Under the pieces are notes generated by a model. The model saw nothing but the letters and a program-made list of their open reading frames with translations. It was not told where the DNA came from and ran no database searches. From Janibacter limosus NBRC 16128 (lineage in GTDB: Bacteria; Actinomycetota; Actinomycetes; Actinomycetales; Dermatophilaceae): a stretch of DNA of 58,794 nucleotides. Below are positions 8,268 through 18,306 of the stretch, in pieces. The translations under genes were made by a program, and so were the position numbers. Within the stretch, counting starts at the first letter, position 1, and the number at the start of each line of letters is the position of its first letter. The stretch spans positions 1-58,794 of the forward strand of contig NZ_BCSS01000020.1 in the NCBI RefSeq assembly GCF_001570985.1. The letters run 5' to 3'.

Positions 8268-9056
8268 ATGGATCTGCAGGAGATGCTCGACCAGGCCGCG
8301 AGCGGCACCGCCCATGTCGAAGGGGGTTGGGGCCAGGGCCGCGCCACCTACGGCGGACTCGTCGGCGCACTGGCCTACTCCGCGCTACGGGCGCAGCTGA
8401 GCGCTGATCCGCAGCCGCCGCTGCGCAGCCTGACGGTCAACTTCGTCGCGCCGGTCACGCCGGGCGAGGCCGAGGCGGAGGCCACCGTGCTGCGCGCCGG
8501 GTCGAGCGCCACCCAGGGACTCGTGGTGCTGCGCCAGAAGGGCAAGCCGGCGGCGGCAGTGCTCGCGGCCTTCGGCGCACCGCGCGAGTCGACGATCCGG
8601 GTCGAGCCCACGGCCGCCATGCCGACCCTGCCCGAGCCGATGACGATCGAGCCCTTCCCGTACCTGCCGGGCATGACGCCCGACTTCTTCCAGCACGTCG
8701 AGATGCGTCTGGCCGACGGCGGCCCCCCGATGTCGGGGGCGACGACCTCGCACATGACGGGCTGGATGCGCTTCAGGCAGGCGCCGCCGGTCTTCGACGA
8801 GCGTCACTTCATTGCACTCGCCGACGCGTGGCCGCCGGCCGTCCTGCAGATGGTCTCGAAGCCGACCAACGGCAGCAGCCTGACGTGGACCCTCGAGCTC
8901 GTGGACGATGTCACGGCCGAGCCGGACACGCACTGGGCCTACTCCGTGACGACGGATGCCGCCGCCGACGGGTACGCGCACACGGACGCCCGCATCTGGC
9001 ACCCGGACGGTCGGCTCGTGGCGATCAGCCGGCAGACGGTGTCGGTCTTCGGCTGA
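8268..9056 (+). CDS. Acyl-CoA thioesterase-like protein (double hotdog)
   Basis: 262-aa TesB/THEM4-type thioesterase-like protein with two hotdog folds. The first half shows VEGGWGQGRATYGGLVGALAYSAL and SLTVNFVAPVTPGEAEAEATVLRAG. The second half shows SLTWTLELVDD, then HWAYSVTTDAAADGYAHTDARIWHPDGRLVAISRQTV, the classic C-terminal hotdog ending. It likely hydrolyses acyl-CoA thioesters in the cytoplasm. It starts 34 bp after the epimerase gene and ends at a strong hairpin. Confidence 0.85.
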   Translation: MDLQEMLDQAASGTAHVEGGWGQGRATYGGLVGALAYSALRAQLSADPQPPLRSLTVNFVAPVTPGEAEAEATVLRAGSSATQGLVVLRQKGKPAAAVLAAFGAPRESTIRVEPTAAMPTLPEPMTIEPFPYLPGMTPDFFQHVEMRLADGGPPMSGATTSHMTGWMRFRQAPPVFDERHFIALADAWPPAVLQMVSKPTNGSSLTWTLELVDDVTAEPDTHWAYSVTTDAAADGYAHTDARIWHPDGRLVAISRQTVSVFG

Positions 9057-9086
9057 GGCCGCTCAGACACGGACAACCTGCTCAGA

Positions 9087-9126
9087 CACAGACAACCAGC
9101 GCGTGTGAACGCGCGGGTTGTCTGTG
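9087..9126. terminator. Terminator hairpin between thioesterase and helicase genes
   Basis: CACAGACAACC at 9087-9097 pairs with GGTTGTCTGTG at 9116-9126, with a further GCGCG/CGCGC inner stem (9099-9103 with 9110-9114). A second partial copy of the left arm (CAGACACGGACAACC) lies just upstream at 9064-9078. It serves two convergent genes. Confidence 0.85.
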
Positions 9127-9138
9127 GACGAACTGAGG

Positions 9139-10665
9139 TCAGCGGTTGCGGCCCGAGCTGCTGGAGCTGAAGGCCACGACGCTGCCGCCGCGCGAGCCAC
9201 CCTGACGGCCGGAGCCGCCACCCTGGCCACCGGAGCGACGCTGGCCGCCCGAGGCACCGCGCGACTGACCGCCGCCGGAGCCGCCACGGGACTGGCCGCC
9301 ACCGGAAGTGGAGCCGCCACCATTGCGGTTGCGACCGGCGCCGCCACGCTCACCGCGTGAGGAGCTGGTCTGGCCGCCACCGTTGCGACCACCCTGGCCA
9401 CCACGGGACTGGCCGCCACGACCACCGCCGCGGGAACCACCCTTCGAGCCACCGCCGTTGCCCTGCTGGGCAGCGCCCTCGTGGACGAAGGCACCGGGGA
9501 AAACGCGCTCGCCGGGAGCCAGCTCCGCGAGGAGCTCGTGCCCGACGTTGACGCGGGTGGTGGTCGGCTTGATACCGGCCTTGCGGGTGAGGTCCTTGAC
9601 GTCGCGGACCTGGTCGTCGGTCATGAGCGTGACGACCGTGCCCTCGGCGCCGGCGCGCGCGGTGCGACCGGAGCGGTGCAGGTAGGCCTTGTGCTCGACC
9701 GGCGGATCGGCGTGGATGACGAGCGAGACGTCGTCGACGTGGATGCCGCGGGCGGCGATGTCGGTCGCGACGAGCGTCGACGCGGTGCCGGAGTGGAAGG
9801 CCTCCATCGTCCGGGTGCGCGCGTTCTGGCTGAGGTTGCCGTGCAGCTCGACCGCGGGGACACCAGCGGCGTTGAGCTGGCGGGCCATCTTCTTGGCGCG
9901 GTGCTTGGTGCGGGTGAAGACGACCTTGCGACCCGGAGCCGCGACCAGGTCGGTGAGGACCGGCAGGTGGTCGTTGGCGTGGATGTGCAGGACGTGGTGG
10001 GTCATCTTGGCGACCGGCGACTGCGCGGAGTCGGCCTCGTGGGTGACCGGCGACTCGAGGTAACGCTTGACGATCTGGTTGATCGCGCCGTCGAGCGTCG
10101 CGGAGAAGAGCATCCGCTGGCTGCCGCGGGGCGTCTTGTCGAGGATGCGCTTGACGACCGGCAGGAAGCCGAGGTCAGCCATGTGGTCGGCCTCGTCGAG
10201 GATGGTGATCTCGACGGAGCTGAGGTCGATGTGGCCCTGGTTCATCAGGTCCTCGAGGCGACCGGGGCAGGCGACGACGACGTCGACACCCTTGGCGATG
10301 GCCTGGACCTGGGGTCCCTGACCGACACCGCCGAAGACGGTGCGGCTGCGCATGCCGTAGGCCGCGGCGAGCGGGGCGAGGGCCTCGTCGAGCTGGATCG
10401 CGAGCTCGCGGGTCGGAGCGAGGATCAGCGCGCGGGGACGCTTGGCCTGACGGCTGCGACCGCTCGCGGCGAGGCGGGCGACCAGCGGCAGGCAGAAGGC
10501 GTAGGTCTTGCCCGAGCCGGTGCGCCCGCGGCCGAGCACGTCACGGCCGGCGAGGGAGTCCGGAAGCGTCGCTTCCTGGATCGGGGTGGGGGTCGTGATG
10601 CCGTCCTTCTCCAGGATGGAGACGAGCGGGGAGGGCACGCCGAGTTCGGCGAAAGAGGTGGTCAC
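9139..10665 (-). CDS. DEAD-box RNA helicase with Gly/Arg-rich tail (RhlE-like)
   Basis: 508-aa ATP-dependent RNA helicase. The Q-motif region TTPTPIQ is at 24-30, Walker A GRTGSGKT at 47-54, PTREL near 84, CPGR near 133, DEAD at 157-160 and SAT at 188-190. The second RecA domain has VFTRTKHRAKK, STLVATDIAARGIHV and HRSGRTARAG. From about residue 395 the protein becomes a low-complexity Gly/Arg/Ser/Gln tail with many RGG-like triplets, which in such helicases aids RNA binding. It ends VVAFSSSSSGRNR. The start is GTG. A leader of up to 361 bp precedes it, suggesting RNA-level or cold-responsive control as in other DEAD-box genes (inference). Confidence 0.93.
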   Translation of the reverse strand: MTTSFAELGVPSPLVSILEKDGITTPTPIQEATLPDSLAGRDVLGRGRTGSGKTYAFCLPLVARLAASGRSRQAKRPRALILAPTRELAIQLDEALAPLAAAYGMRSRTVFGGVGQGPQVQAIAKGVDVVVACPGRLEDLMNQGHIDLSSVEITILDEADHMADLGFLPVVKRILDKTPRGSQRMLFSATLDGAINQIVKRYLESPVTHEADSAQSPVAKMTHHVLHIHANDHLPVLTDLVAAPGRKVVFTRTKHRAKKMARQLNAAGVPAVELHGNLSQNARTRTMEAFHSGTASTLVATDIAARGIHVDDVSLVIHADPPVEHKAYLHRSGRTARAGAEGTVVTLMTDDQVRDVKDLTRKAGIKPTTTRVNVGHELLAELAPGERVFPGAFVHEGAAQQGNGGGSKGGSRGGGRGGQSRGGQGGRNGGGQTSSSRGERGGAGRNRNGGGSTSGGGQSRGGSGGGQSRGASGGQRRSGGQGGGSGRQGGSRGGSVVAFSSSSSGRNR

Positions 10666-11026
10666 GAAGGGGTGCTCCAGACGGAGTCATGATGCTTCGG
10701 TTCTGCCCGGCGCGGGTCCGTCCTGCGGGAAGCAGGGGTATCGCGGCGCGATGGCATCTTTGCAAAAAGAGAAGCAGCGCACTGCAGAACTGGGCGGCTG
10801 CTTCGTCAAGTGTAGCGGGCGAAGGGGGTGGTCCCTGACCACTGGGGACCAATCGGGTGCGAAGCTGCGGGCATGCCGCCAGGTCGCCTACCTTTCGGCT
10901 CCTGCTGGTGAAGCACAAGACTCGCCAGCAGGATCCAACCCCAGGGACGGGCCAAGGAACGCGTCAGCTACCCGTCGGCAACCCCTTGCGACGCGACCAA
11001 GCACTTATGCCTTCATACACAAGGGG
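10666..11026 (-). other. 361-bp gap: leader of helicase gene and tail of GmrSD gene
   Basis: No gene is seen here. On the minus strand a hairpin TGGTCCC/GGGACCA lies at 10829-10851. A weak promoter-like pair follows: TTGACG at 10809-10804 and TGCAGT at 10786-10781, 17-bp spacing. If used, it would give a leader of about 110 bases. Near the GmrSD end, ACCCCTTG (10981-10988) pairs with CAAGGGGT (11020-11027) around a long loop, a weak terminator candidate. The composition shifts toward lower GC from about 10.95 kb. Confidence 0.35.
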
Positions 11027-12898
11027 TCACTCACCATGGCGCTTCCATATTTCCAGCGCTAGATCCGAAAGAGCCTCCGATCGAGCCTCAATCCTGTCGC
11101 CTGTCCAGTCGTCGTGCCCCGCGATTTCCTTGCTCAGCTTGAGATACGAGTTATTCGAAATCCATGCCTTCTTTTCCGTGAAAGACTTGTTCGAAAGCTC
11201 GCTGTTATAAGCCGTGAGAGTCAAGTTCCCTATCGTGTGGCGTCGAGTGTTCCACGTGTTGTGAGGATCGTCGTCACCCCACCCTTCCATGTCAGACAGC
11301 CAGCTCGTGCCATCAACCGTCTGGGGGAGAACGTGCTCGATGCTATAACTGGTAGCAGATTTTCCGTGCTCGATCTGGGGCGATTCCTTTCCTTCCGCCT
11401 CCTCTGCGAGCCGCTTAAGGATCAAGAACGTTTGCCGCAACGACTTCGCTCGATAGAACGGCCGAGTTACGAACCCGTCTCGCACATCGTCTGCAGATGA
11501 CCAACGACGAGTGGGCTCGCTGAGCGCACTTAGGAAAGCGCTATAGAACGACCCTGAAGAGACAGGAGCCACCTGCACAACCAGCCGCGCCAAGGTACTA
11601 CGCAGGTCATTGGGAGGCACTTGCGCAATAAAGCGCCTCACCAAGAGACTCTCAACCATCAGGACGAGGTCTGTGGCCTTAGCCACAGACAATTCGTTCT
11701 TCCTCCAGCGCACCAACACTTCCATGAGCGCCGCCTGCGCTGGAACGTTGCCCCAAGACTGAAGAAAGCGTAGGGCACGACGCATCTCCTGGGGCATCTT
11801 CCACGACTCTGCAAGTTTCTTCGTCTCATACGAATTCGCATTGGCGATCTGATTGAATACGTCCGCTTCTTCGCTCAACTGCTTCAGCAGGTTGAAGATC
11901 CCCTTCTCCGATGGGACCTTCTTGAGTTCCTCCAGAACGCTCGCATAGGTGTCCTTCTGGGGCACGTTGTGTCCCCTGCGGACCACCCAAGCATGAAGGA
12001 ACCGGCCCAACCCGCGCTCGCCTAGCTTCGCCTCGAGGGGCTGCCATATCTTGACGTACGCCTCCCCATGGAGTTTGGGCAGCTTCATGAAGACAGCGTT
12101 GCGGATGAGGTCGACTTGACTCAAGGACAAGCCCCCGTGGTTGAGTGTTGCGAAGATCTGGTAAGCACGTTCTGCAGGAACTCCCGAGATGGATACGAGC
12201 TCCAGGTCCGTGGCAATCACTGCTAGTAGCGTCTCCCAGTCCCACGGCTCCGAGGCAAGTCCCTCTACCGCGTCCGACGCAACAGAATCGTCGGCTTCAG
12301 TTGCATCTACCTCGGAATCGTCGGAGTCAGCCAGCTCCTCGTCCGGGTCAGCCTCCGGAAAGAGCCCCTTTTCCAGTTCGTCCCGGAAGTACTTATAGCC
12401 CTTGAAGACCAAGCTCGTCTTATCCTCAACATCCTCTCCGTGAACCAGTGCCTCGTACACGGCATGGTCGTTGTGCGAGAGGACCAACCTGAGGTCCTTT
12501 CCACCGGAGAATGTTAGGAAGTTATCCGAGATCTGCGCCTTCTGAAAAGAATCTTCAACAAGACCGTCGCGAAGCGCGACGAGAAGCAGGCTCAAAGTCG
12601 TCAGGCGCTGCTGACCATCAATGATGTCGCACGCGCCAGGCCCCAAGGACTTGCTGGCAGTTTCACCGACAACGAGCGAGCCAATGAAGTGACTAGAGTG
12701 CGGTCGACCATACTCGGCCCTCTCCCTGTACAAGCGAACGATGTCACCCCAGAGGGCTTGGATCTGCTTCTTCGCCGACCACGAGTACCGGCGCTGATAC
12801 TGGGGTACTTGATGAACCTTCGCTGCCGACATGAGGTCTTTGAAGGTTCCATAGTCTGTGTCCAGCTTCGCCACGCGTGCTCCCGAATCGTCCCTCAT
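11027..12898 (-). CDS. GmrSD-type modification-dependent restriction protein (DUF262-DUF1524 fusion)
   Basis: 623-aa single-chain GmrS/GmrD-like protein. The N-terminal DUF262 nucleotide-handling domain shows VPQYQRRYSW at 31-40 and IDGQQRLTT at 93-101, the ParB-like signature. An acidic low-complexity insert lies near 180-215. The C-terminal DUF1524 His-Me/HNH nuclease domain has SIEHVLPQT at about 519-527 and HTIGNLTLTAYNSELSN near 554. Family proteins cut glucosylated or otherwise modified phage DNA. I use ATG 12898; GTG at 12904 and TTG at 12907 are also possible and no good ribosome site is seen. GC content is visibly lower than the flanks, pointing to horizontal acquisition as a stand-alone defence gene. 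Confidence 0.88.
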   Translation of the reverse strand: MRDDSGARVAKLDTDYGTFKDLMSAAKVHQVPQYQRRYSWSAKKQIQALWGDIVRLYRERAEYGRPHSSHFIGSLVVGETASKSLGPGACDIIDGQQRLTTLSLLLVALRDGLVEDSFQKAQISDNFLTFSGGKDLRLVLSHNDHAVYEALVHGEDVEDKTSLVFKGYKYFRDELEKGLFPEADPDEELADSDDSEVDATEADDSVASDAVEGLASEPWDWETLLAVIATDLELVSISGVPAERAYQIFATLNHGGLSLSQVDLIRNAVFMKLPKLHGEAYVKIWQPLEAKLGERGLGRFLHAWVVRRGHNVPQKDTYASVLEELKKVPSEKGIFNLLKQLSEEADVFNQIANANSYETKKLAESWKMPQEMRRALRFLQSWGNVPAQAALMEVLVRWRKNELSVAKATDLVLMVESLLVRRFIAQVPPNDLRSTLARLVVQVAPVSSGSFYSAFLSALSEPTRRWSSADDVRDGFVTRPFYRAKSLRQTFLILKRLAEEAEGKESPQIEHGKSATSYSIEHVLPQTVDGTSWLSDMEGWGDDDPHNTWNTRRHTIGNLTLTAYNSELSNKSFTEKKAWISNNSYLKLSKEIAGHDDWTGDRIEARSEALSDLALEIWKRHGE

Positions 12899-13154
12899 GA
12901 GCACCAATCAGTTTGGGCTCGGTGTCAGCTTCTCACGCAGAGAACGTTCCAGCTAGCCCCGCAACCCCTGTATCGGTCTGACCTGCGGCACTTATCAGGA
13001 TCTCCGAAACTCGACCACGTACCAGCGCGAGAAACGGAAGTTCCCGCTTCACCCGTGACCGAATTTCGAGGGGCCCTCAACATCCAAGCTGCGGTTGAGC
13101 TACAACCTGACGAAGCCAGCTGACACCCCCTTCGTCACAGCGCAGGGTGACCGC

Positions 13155-13421
13155 ATGGACTGCACCCAGAGAACCCATGACGCACCCGACCACACCGCCG
13201 AGCTGACCAAGCTGCGGGCGCGGCTCTACGCGCCGGAGCTCAGCGCCCTCGAAGCCGCAGCAATGCTCGCTGCGACCGAGCTGCTCCGAGCCCACGAGCG
13301 CGGAGACTTCGAGATCTGCGACAACGGCCATTGCGTCTCGCTCATCTCGCTGTGCTTGGGCTCCCCCTTCGAGCTCGTGCACCACGAAGAGGACGACTGC
13401 CCCTGCTGCTGCCACGACTGA
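13155..13421 (+). CDS. Small hypothetical protein with Cys-rich C-terminus
   Basis: 88-aa protein of unknown function. It has an Ala/Leu-rich helical middle (ALEAAAMLAATELLRAHERGD) and ends CPCCCHD, with additional Cys near the centre (EICDNGHC), so metal binding is possible. ATG 13155 follows CAGGGTGA; a TTG 60 bp earlier is the alternative. It ends next to a repeat-derived hairpin. Whether it is functionally tied to the neighbouring restriction gene (256 bp away, divergent) is unknown. The 256-bp gap between them shows nothing I can name. Confidence 0.5.
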   Translation: MDCTQRTHDAPDHTAELTKLRARLYAPELSALEAAAMLAATELLRAHERGDFEICDNGHCVSLISLCLGSPFELVHHEEDDCPCCCHD

Positions 13422-13440
13422 TCGGCAGGTGGGCACGACG

Positions 13441-13496
13441 GAGCCCCGCGACCCTTCGAGACGGTCGCTTCGCGACCTCCTCTGGGAGCGGGGCTC
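13441..13496. repeat. REP-like palindromic element inside a terminator-like hairpin
   Basis: The core 13452-13490 reads CCCTTCGAGACGGTCGCTTC, then GCGACCTCCTCTGGGAGCG. Its inner GGTCGC/GCGACC arms are palindromic. It is enclosed by GAGCCCCGC (13441-13449) and GCGGGGCTC (13488-13496), making a larger stem between the convergent 88-aa gene and gdhA. It is one of several copies of this element in the window and probably doubles as a terminator. Confidence 0.75.
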
Positions 13497-13530
13497 ATCG
13501 TGGAGCTGCCTCTGGGCAGAGGGGTGAGGA

Positions 13531-15331
<1,801 letters not shown>

Positions 15332-15350
15332 GCGGGGCACAGCGACACCC

Positions 15351-16274
15351 ATGCGCATCGCCACCTTCAACGTCAACGGCATCCGAGCAGCACAGCGCAG
15401 GGGCTTCGAGAGCTGGCTCGCCGAGCGCGCACCCGATGTCGTCGCGCTCCAAGAGGTCCGCTGCCCGGCCACTGCCCTGCCCAGCGGGGTCTTCGGCGAC
15501 TACCACCTGGCCTACGAGCCCGGCCACATCGCCGGACGCAACGGCGTCGCCGTCCTCACCCGCACCCGCCCGGCGGCCGTGCGCACCTGGGACGGCGAGG
15601 TCCTCATGCGGGCCCCCGGCGAGGAGCACCTGCACACCGAGCCGTCCCCGGCCGGCACGATGGCGCGCGGCTTGTCCCCCTTCGCCTCGGAGGGTCGCTA
15701 CATCGAGGTCGACATCGATGACACAGGGGACGCACCGCCGCTGACAGTTGCCTCGCTCTACCTGCCGAAGGGGGGCCTGCCCGCCCACCTGCAGAAGCCC
15801 GGTGGTCGTGAGGTCCCGGACGGCGGGGCGAAGTACGAACGCAAGATGGGCTTCCTCGCCTCCTTCGCCCGTCAGCTGGAGCGCTCCCGCAAGAGCGCCA
15901 AGGCGGCTGGGCGCGAGTTCCTCCTCCTCGGCGACCTCAACATCGCGCACACCCGGCAGGACCTGACCAACTGGCGCACGAGCAACAAGGCCGAGGGCTT
16001 CCTGCCCGAGGAGCGGGAGTGGTTCGGCTCGATCCTCTCGCCGCGCACCCTCGTCGACGTCGTCCGGTCCGTGCACCCCCACGCGGACGGTCCGTACTCG
16101 TGGTGGTCGTGGATGGGCGGCGCCTTCGACCGGGACACCGGCTGGCGCATCGACTACCACCTGGCGACCCCGGGACTGGCCAAGCGGGCCGTCACGGCCG
16201 GCACCGACCGCCCGGCCAGCGGACCTGAGCGCGTGAGCGACCACGCGGCCGTCGTCGTGGACTATGCGGACTAA
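15351..16274 (+). CDS. xthA: Exodeoxyribonuclease III (AP endonuclease)
   Basis: 307-aa EEP-family nuclease acting in base-excision repair. Motifs in order are IATFNVNGIRAA (Asn at 7), VVALQEVRC (metal Glu near 34), YLPKGGLPA, LLLGDLNIAHTRQDL (catalytic Asp and Asn), YSWWSWMGGAF, WRIDYHLATP and a terminal VSDHAAVVVDY (Asp-His pair). All active-site residues look intact, and the length is slightly above that of E. coli XthA. It lies in a plus-strand run with the ArsC-like and ABM-domain genes. Confidence 0.93.
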   Translation: MRIATFNVNGIRAAQRRGFESWLAERAPDVVALQEVRCPATALPSGVFGDYHLAYEPGHIAGRNGVAVLTRTRPAAVRTWDGEVLMRAPGEEHLHTEPSPAGTMARGLSPFASEGRYIEVDIDDTGDAPPLTVASLYLPKGGLPAHLQKPGGREVPDGGAKYERKMGFLASFARQLERSRKSAKAAGREFLLLGDLNIAHTRQDLTNWRTSNKAEGFLPEEREWFGSILSPRTLVDVVRSVHPHADGPYSWWSWMGGAFDRDTGWRIDYHLATPGLAKRAVTAGTDRPASGPERVSDHAAVVVDYAD

Positions 16275-16283
16275 CGTGGCCCC

Positions 16284-16640
16284 ATGAGCGATGTCACCGT
16301 GCTGCACAACCCGAAGTGCTCGACCTCCCGCGCCGCGATCGAGACCCTCGACGCGACCGGCACGCAGGCCGAGGTCATCCAGTACCTCAAGGAGCCGCTC
16401 GACGAAGCCGCCCTGCGCGAGCTCATCGGCAAGCTCGAGGACGAGCCGACCGAGCTGGTGCGTCGTGACTCCTTCTTCAAGGAGCAGGGCCTCACCGACG
16501 CCGTCGTCGCGACCGTCGACCAGATCGTCGCCGTCCTCGTGGAGCACCCCCGGCTCATGCAGCGTCCCGTCATCGTCAAGGGCGACGCCGCGATCATCGG
16601 CCGCCCCAAGGACCGGGTCGCCGCCTTCCTCGCCGGCTGA
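16284..16640 (+). CDS. ArsC-family arsenate reductase-like protein (glutaredoxin-dependent type)
   Basis: 118-aa thioredoxin-fold protein of the ArsC/YffB family. The N-terminal HNPKCSTSRAAIETL has Cys12 as catalytic thiol. The LMQRPVIVKGDAAIIGRP block carries the arginine needed in ArsC proteins. Substrates in this family include arsenate, but many members lack proven arsenic function and there are no other ars genes nearby. It lies 9 bp after xthA. Confidence 0.85.
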   Translation: MSDVTVLHNPKCSTSRAAIETLDATGTQAEVIQYLKEPLDEAALRELIGKLEDEPTELVRRDSFFKEQGLTDAVVATVDQIVAVLVEHPRLMQRPVIVKGDAAIIGRPKDRVAAFLAG

Positions 16641-16684
16641 GGGCCCCGTGGCCCATCGGGCGGTCGGACGGCTAGCGTGAGGTC

Positions 16685-17005
16685 ATGATCCTCATCGTCG
16701 TGAAGTACCGCACCAAGCCCGAGTACACCGAGCAGTGGCCCGAGATCGTGGACGAGTTCACCCAGGCCACGCTGGCCGAGCCGGGCAACATCTTCTTCGA
16801 GTGGTCGATGAGCCTGGACACTGACGACGAGTGGGTGCTCGTCGAGGCCTTCCAGGACGACGCCGGCGAGGCCCACGTCACCAGTGACCACTTCGCCAAG
16901 GGCCTGGAGGCCATGCGCCCCGCGCTCGCCGAGACCCCGCGGATCATCAGCCGCACCGTCGAAGGCTCCGGCTGGGACGAGATGGGCGAGCTCAAGGTCG
17001 GCTGA
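16685..17005 (+). CDS. ABM-domain putative quinol monooxygenase
   Basis: 106-aa dimeric ferredoxin-like ABM protein, YgiN-like. It reads MILIVVKYRTKPEYTEQW, then FTQATLAEPGNIFFEWSMSLD, LVEAFQDDAGEAHVTSDHF and a final LAETPRIISRTV. These are the usual ABM strands and the His loop. Relatives oxidise small aromatic compounds or protect from quinones. It converges with the kinase-like gene 7 bp away. Confidence 0.82.
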   Translation: MILIVVKYRTKPEYTEQWPEIVDEFTQATLAEPGNIFFEWSMSLDTDDEWVLVEAFQDDAGEAHVTSDHFAKGLEAMRPALAETPRIISRTVEGSGWDEMGELKVG

Positions 17006-17012
17006 CCGCCGC

Positions 17013-18197
17013 TCACGCGCGCAGCAGCACCCCGTGCGCGAGGAGCTGCTCGACCGCAGCCCGCGTGAGGTCGAGCGCCTGCGGATGCTCGCCAAGCTCC
17101 GCCACGACGCACTCGGAGAGCTCGTCGAGGGTGGTCGGTGCGCCCGCGGCGCGCCAGATCACCGCTCCCGGACCCGCCAGGCGAAGGGGGCGTGGCCCAG
17201 CGAGCACGAGCACCTCACCGTCGCAGGCGATCGCGTCCGACCACGGTGCCCGGGCGAGCAGCTCGCCATCGTCGACCCGGACCCCGTCGGGGTCCTCGCT
17301 GAAGGACAGGGTGTCGACGGGCAGGCGGTCCGCCCCCTTCGCCGGCAGGTGCTCCCACGTCGGGTCGACCGGGGCCGCCCGCTCCAGGTGCTCGCGCACC
17401 AGCTCGTGGCAGGTCTCGATCTCCGCATAGCGCAGTCGCGCAGGCGGACCACCGGCCGTGACCGCCCGGGCCAACCGGTCCAGACCGTCATCGAGCCACC
17501 ACGTGGACGAGGTCTCGGGGATCACCTCGAGCACCTGCTCGATGAGACCGACCTCCTCGACGGCGGGCTCGGTGACCTCCGGGTCGCGGCTCAGCGTGAG
17601 CAGGGCCGTCAGCCGCGGCAGGGACGGCGTCGGCCCCAGTCCGAGCGCGTCCGGCGCCGGCTCCTCCTTATGGAAGCGGTCCTCCTCGTCGATGACGAGG
17701 GACGGCGGCTTGGGATGCGGCGCGATCCGCCCGTCGGACAGGAGGATGACCGACTCGTCCGAGACATAGCCGAGCCGGGTGCCCAGGACGCGCGTCGCCG
17801 TCGACTTGCCCCCTCCAGAGGGGGCGACGAGAGCGAGCGCGCGGCCCGCGGGGTCGGCGAGCGCAGCGGCGTGCAGCAGGGTCGCTCGGCCGCGCAGCCG
17901 CATCAGCCCGGCACGGGTGATCTCCCGCGAGAGCGCATAGGGCACCCGTTCGGCGCTGGCCGCACCCGCGAGCACAGTCCCCGGCTCGACATCGGTCGGG
18001 GCGTCACCCTCGTACACCCGGACCGAGATCGGCTCGTCCTCCAGGCGCAGGGCCTCGGGCGCGCTCACCAGTCCGACGCACCGCTGCCAGCGCTGCGCCA
18101 TGGCGTCCGCGTCGTCGGGAGCGAGGTCACTGACGTCGAGGACCCAGCGGCATCCCATCGTCACGATGTCGATCGTGCGCGTCTGCTCGTCCGTCAC
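17013..18197 (-). CDS. HprK-like P-loop kinase fused to a PqqD-like domain
   Basis: 394-aa protein. An N-terminal region of about 100 residues is followed by an HPr-kinase-like core: LLHAAAL with His109, P-loop APSGGGKST at 125-133 and a YVSDESVILL Walker B-like strand near 145. Residues from about 305 to the end resemble PqqD/RiPP recognition elements: a LLARAPWSDAI-like start, a GAVIWRA helix, then LDELSECVVAEL and VEQLLAHGVLLRA. Such domain pairs occur in RiPP (lasso/PqqD-related) loci, but no precursor peptide, radical-SAM or cyclase gene is visible nearby. The start is GTG 18197, with GGGAGGG upstream. The target is unknown; it could phosphorylate a peptide or act as a sensor. Confidence 0.7.
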   Translation of the reverse strand: MTDEQTRTIDIVTMGCRWVLDVSDLAPDDADAMAQRWQRCVGLVSAPEALRLEDEPISVRVYEGDAPTDVEPGTVLAGAASAERVPYALSREITRAGLMRLRGRATLLHAAALADPAGRALALVAPSGGGKSTATRVLGTRLGYVSDESVILLSDGRIAPHPKPPSLVIDEEDRFHKEEPAPDALGLGPTPSLPRLTALLTLSRDPEVTEPAVEEVGLIEQVLEVIPETSSTWWLDDGLDRLARAVTAGGPPARLRYAEIETCHELVREHLERAAPVDPTWEHLPAKGADRLPVDTLSFSEDPDGVRVDDGELLARAPWSDAIACDGEVLVLAGPRPLRLAGPGAVIWRAAGAPTTLDELSECVVAELGEHPQALDLTRAAVEQLLAHGVLLRA

Positions 18198-18306
18198 TGG
18201 TGTGGCCCTCCCTTCGCCCGGCCACACTCTGCCAGAGCAGGACGCAGGACAAGACGCAGATCCACTCCCCTCGGCTCCTCGCGGACAGCGCACTAGGCTC
18301 GGCTGC

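Noticed and set aside
9481-10692. Long plus-strand open frame across the helicase gene
   Set aside because: It is antisense to a helicase with full motifs and has only the low-complexity Val/Gly/Asp-rich look of GC-rich shadow frames.
16884-18296. Long plus-strand frame across the HprK-like gene
   Set aside because: It is antisense to the kinase-like gene and lacks any recognisable domain.
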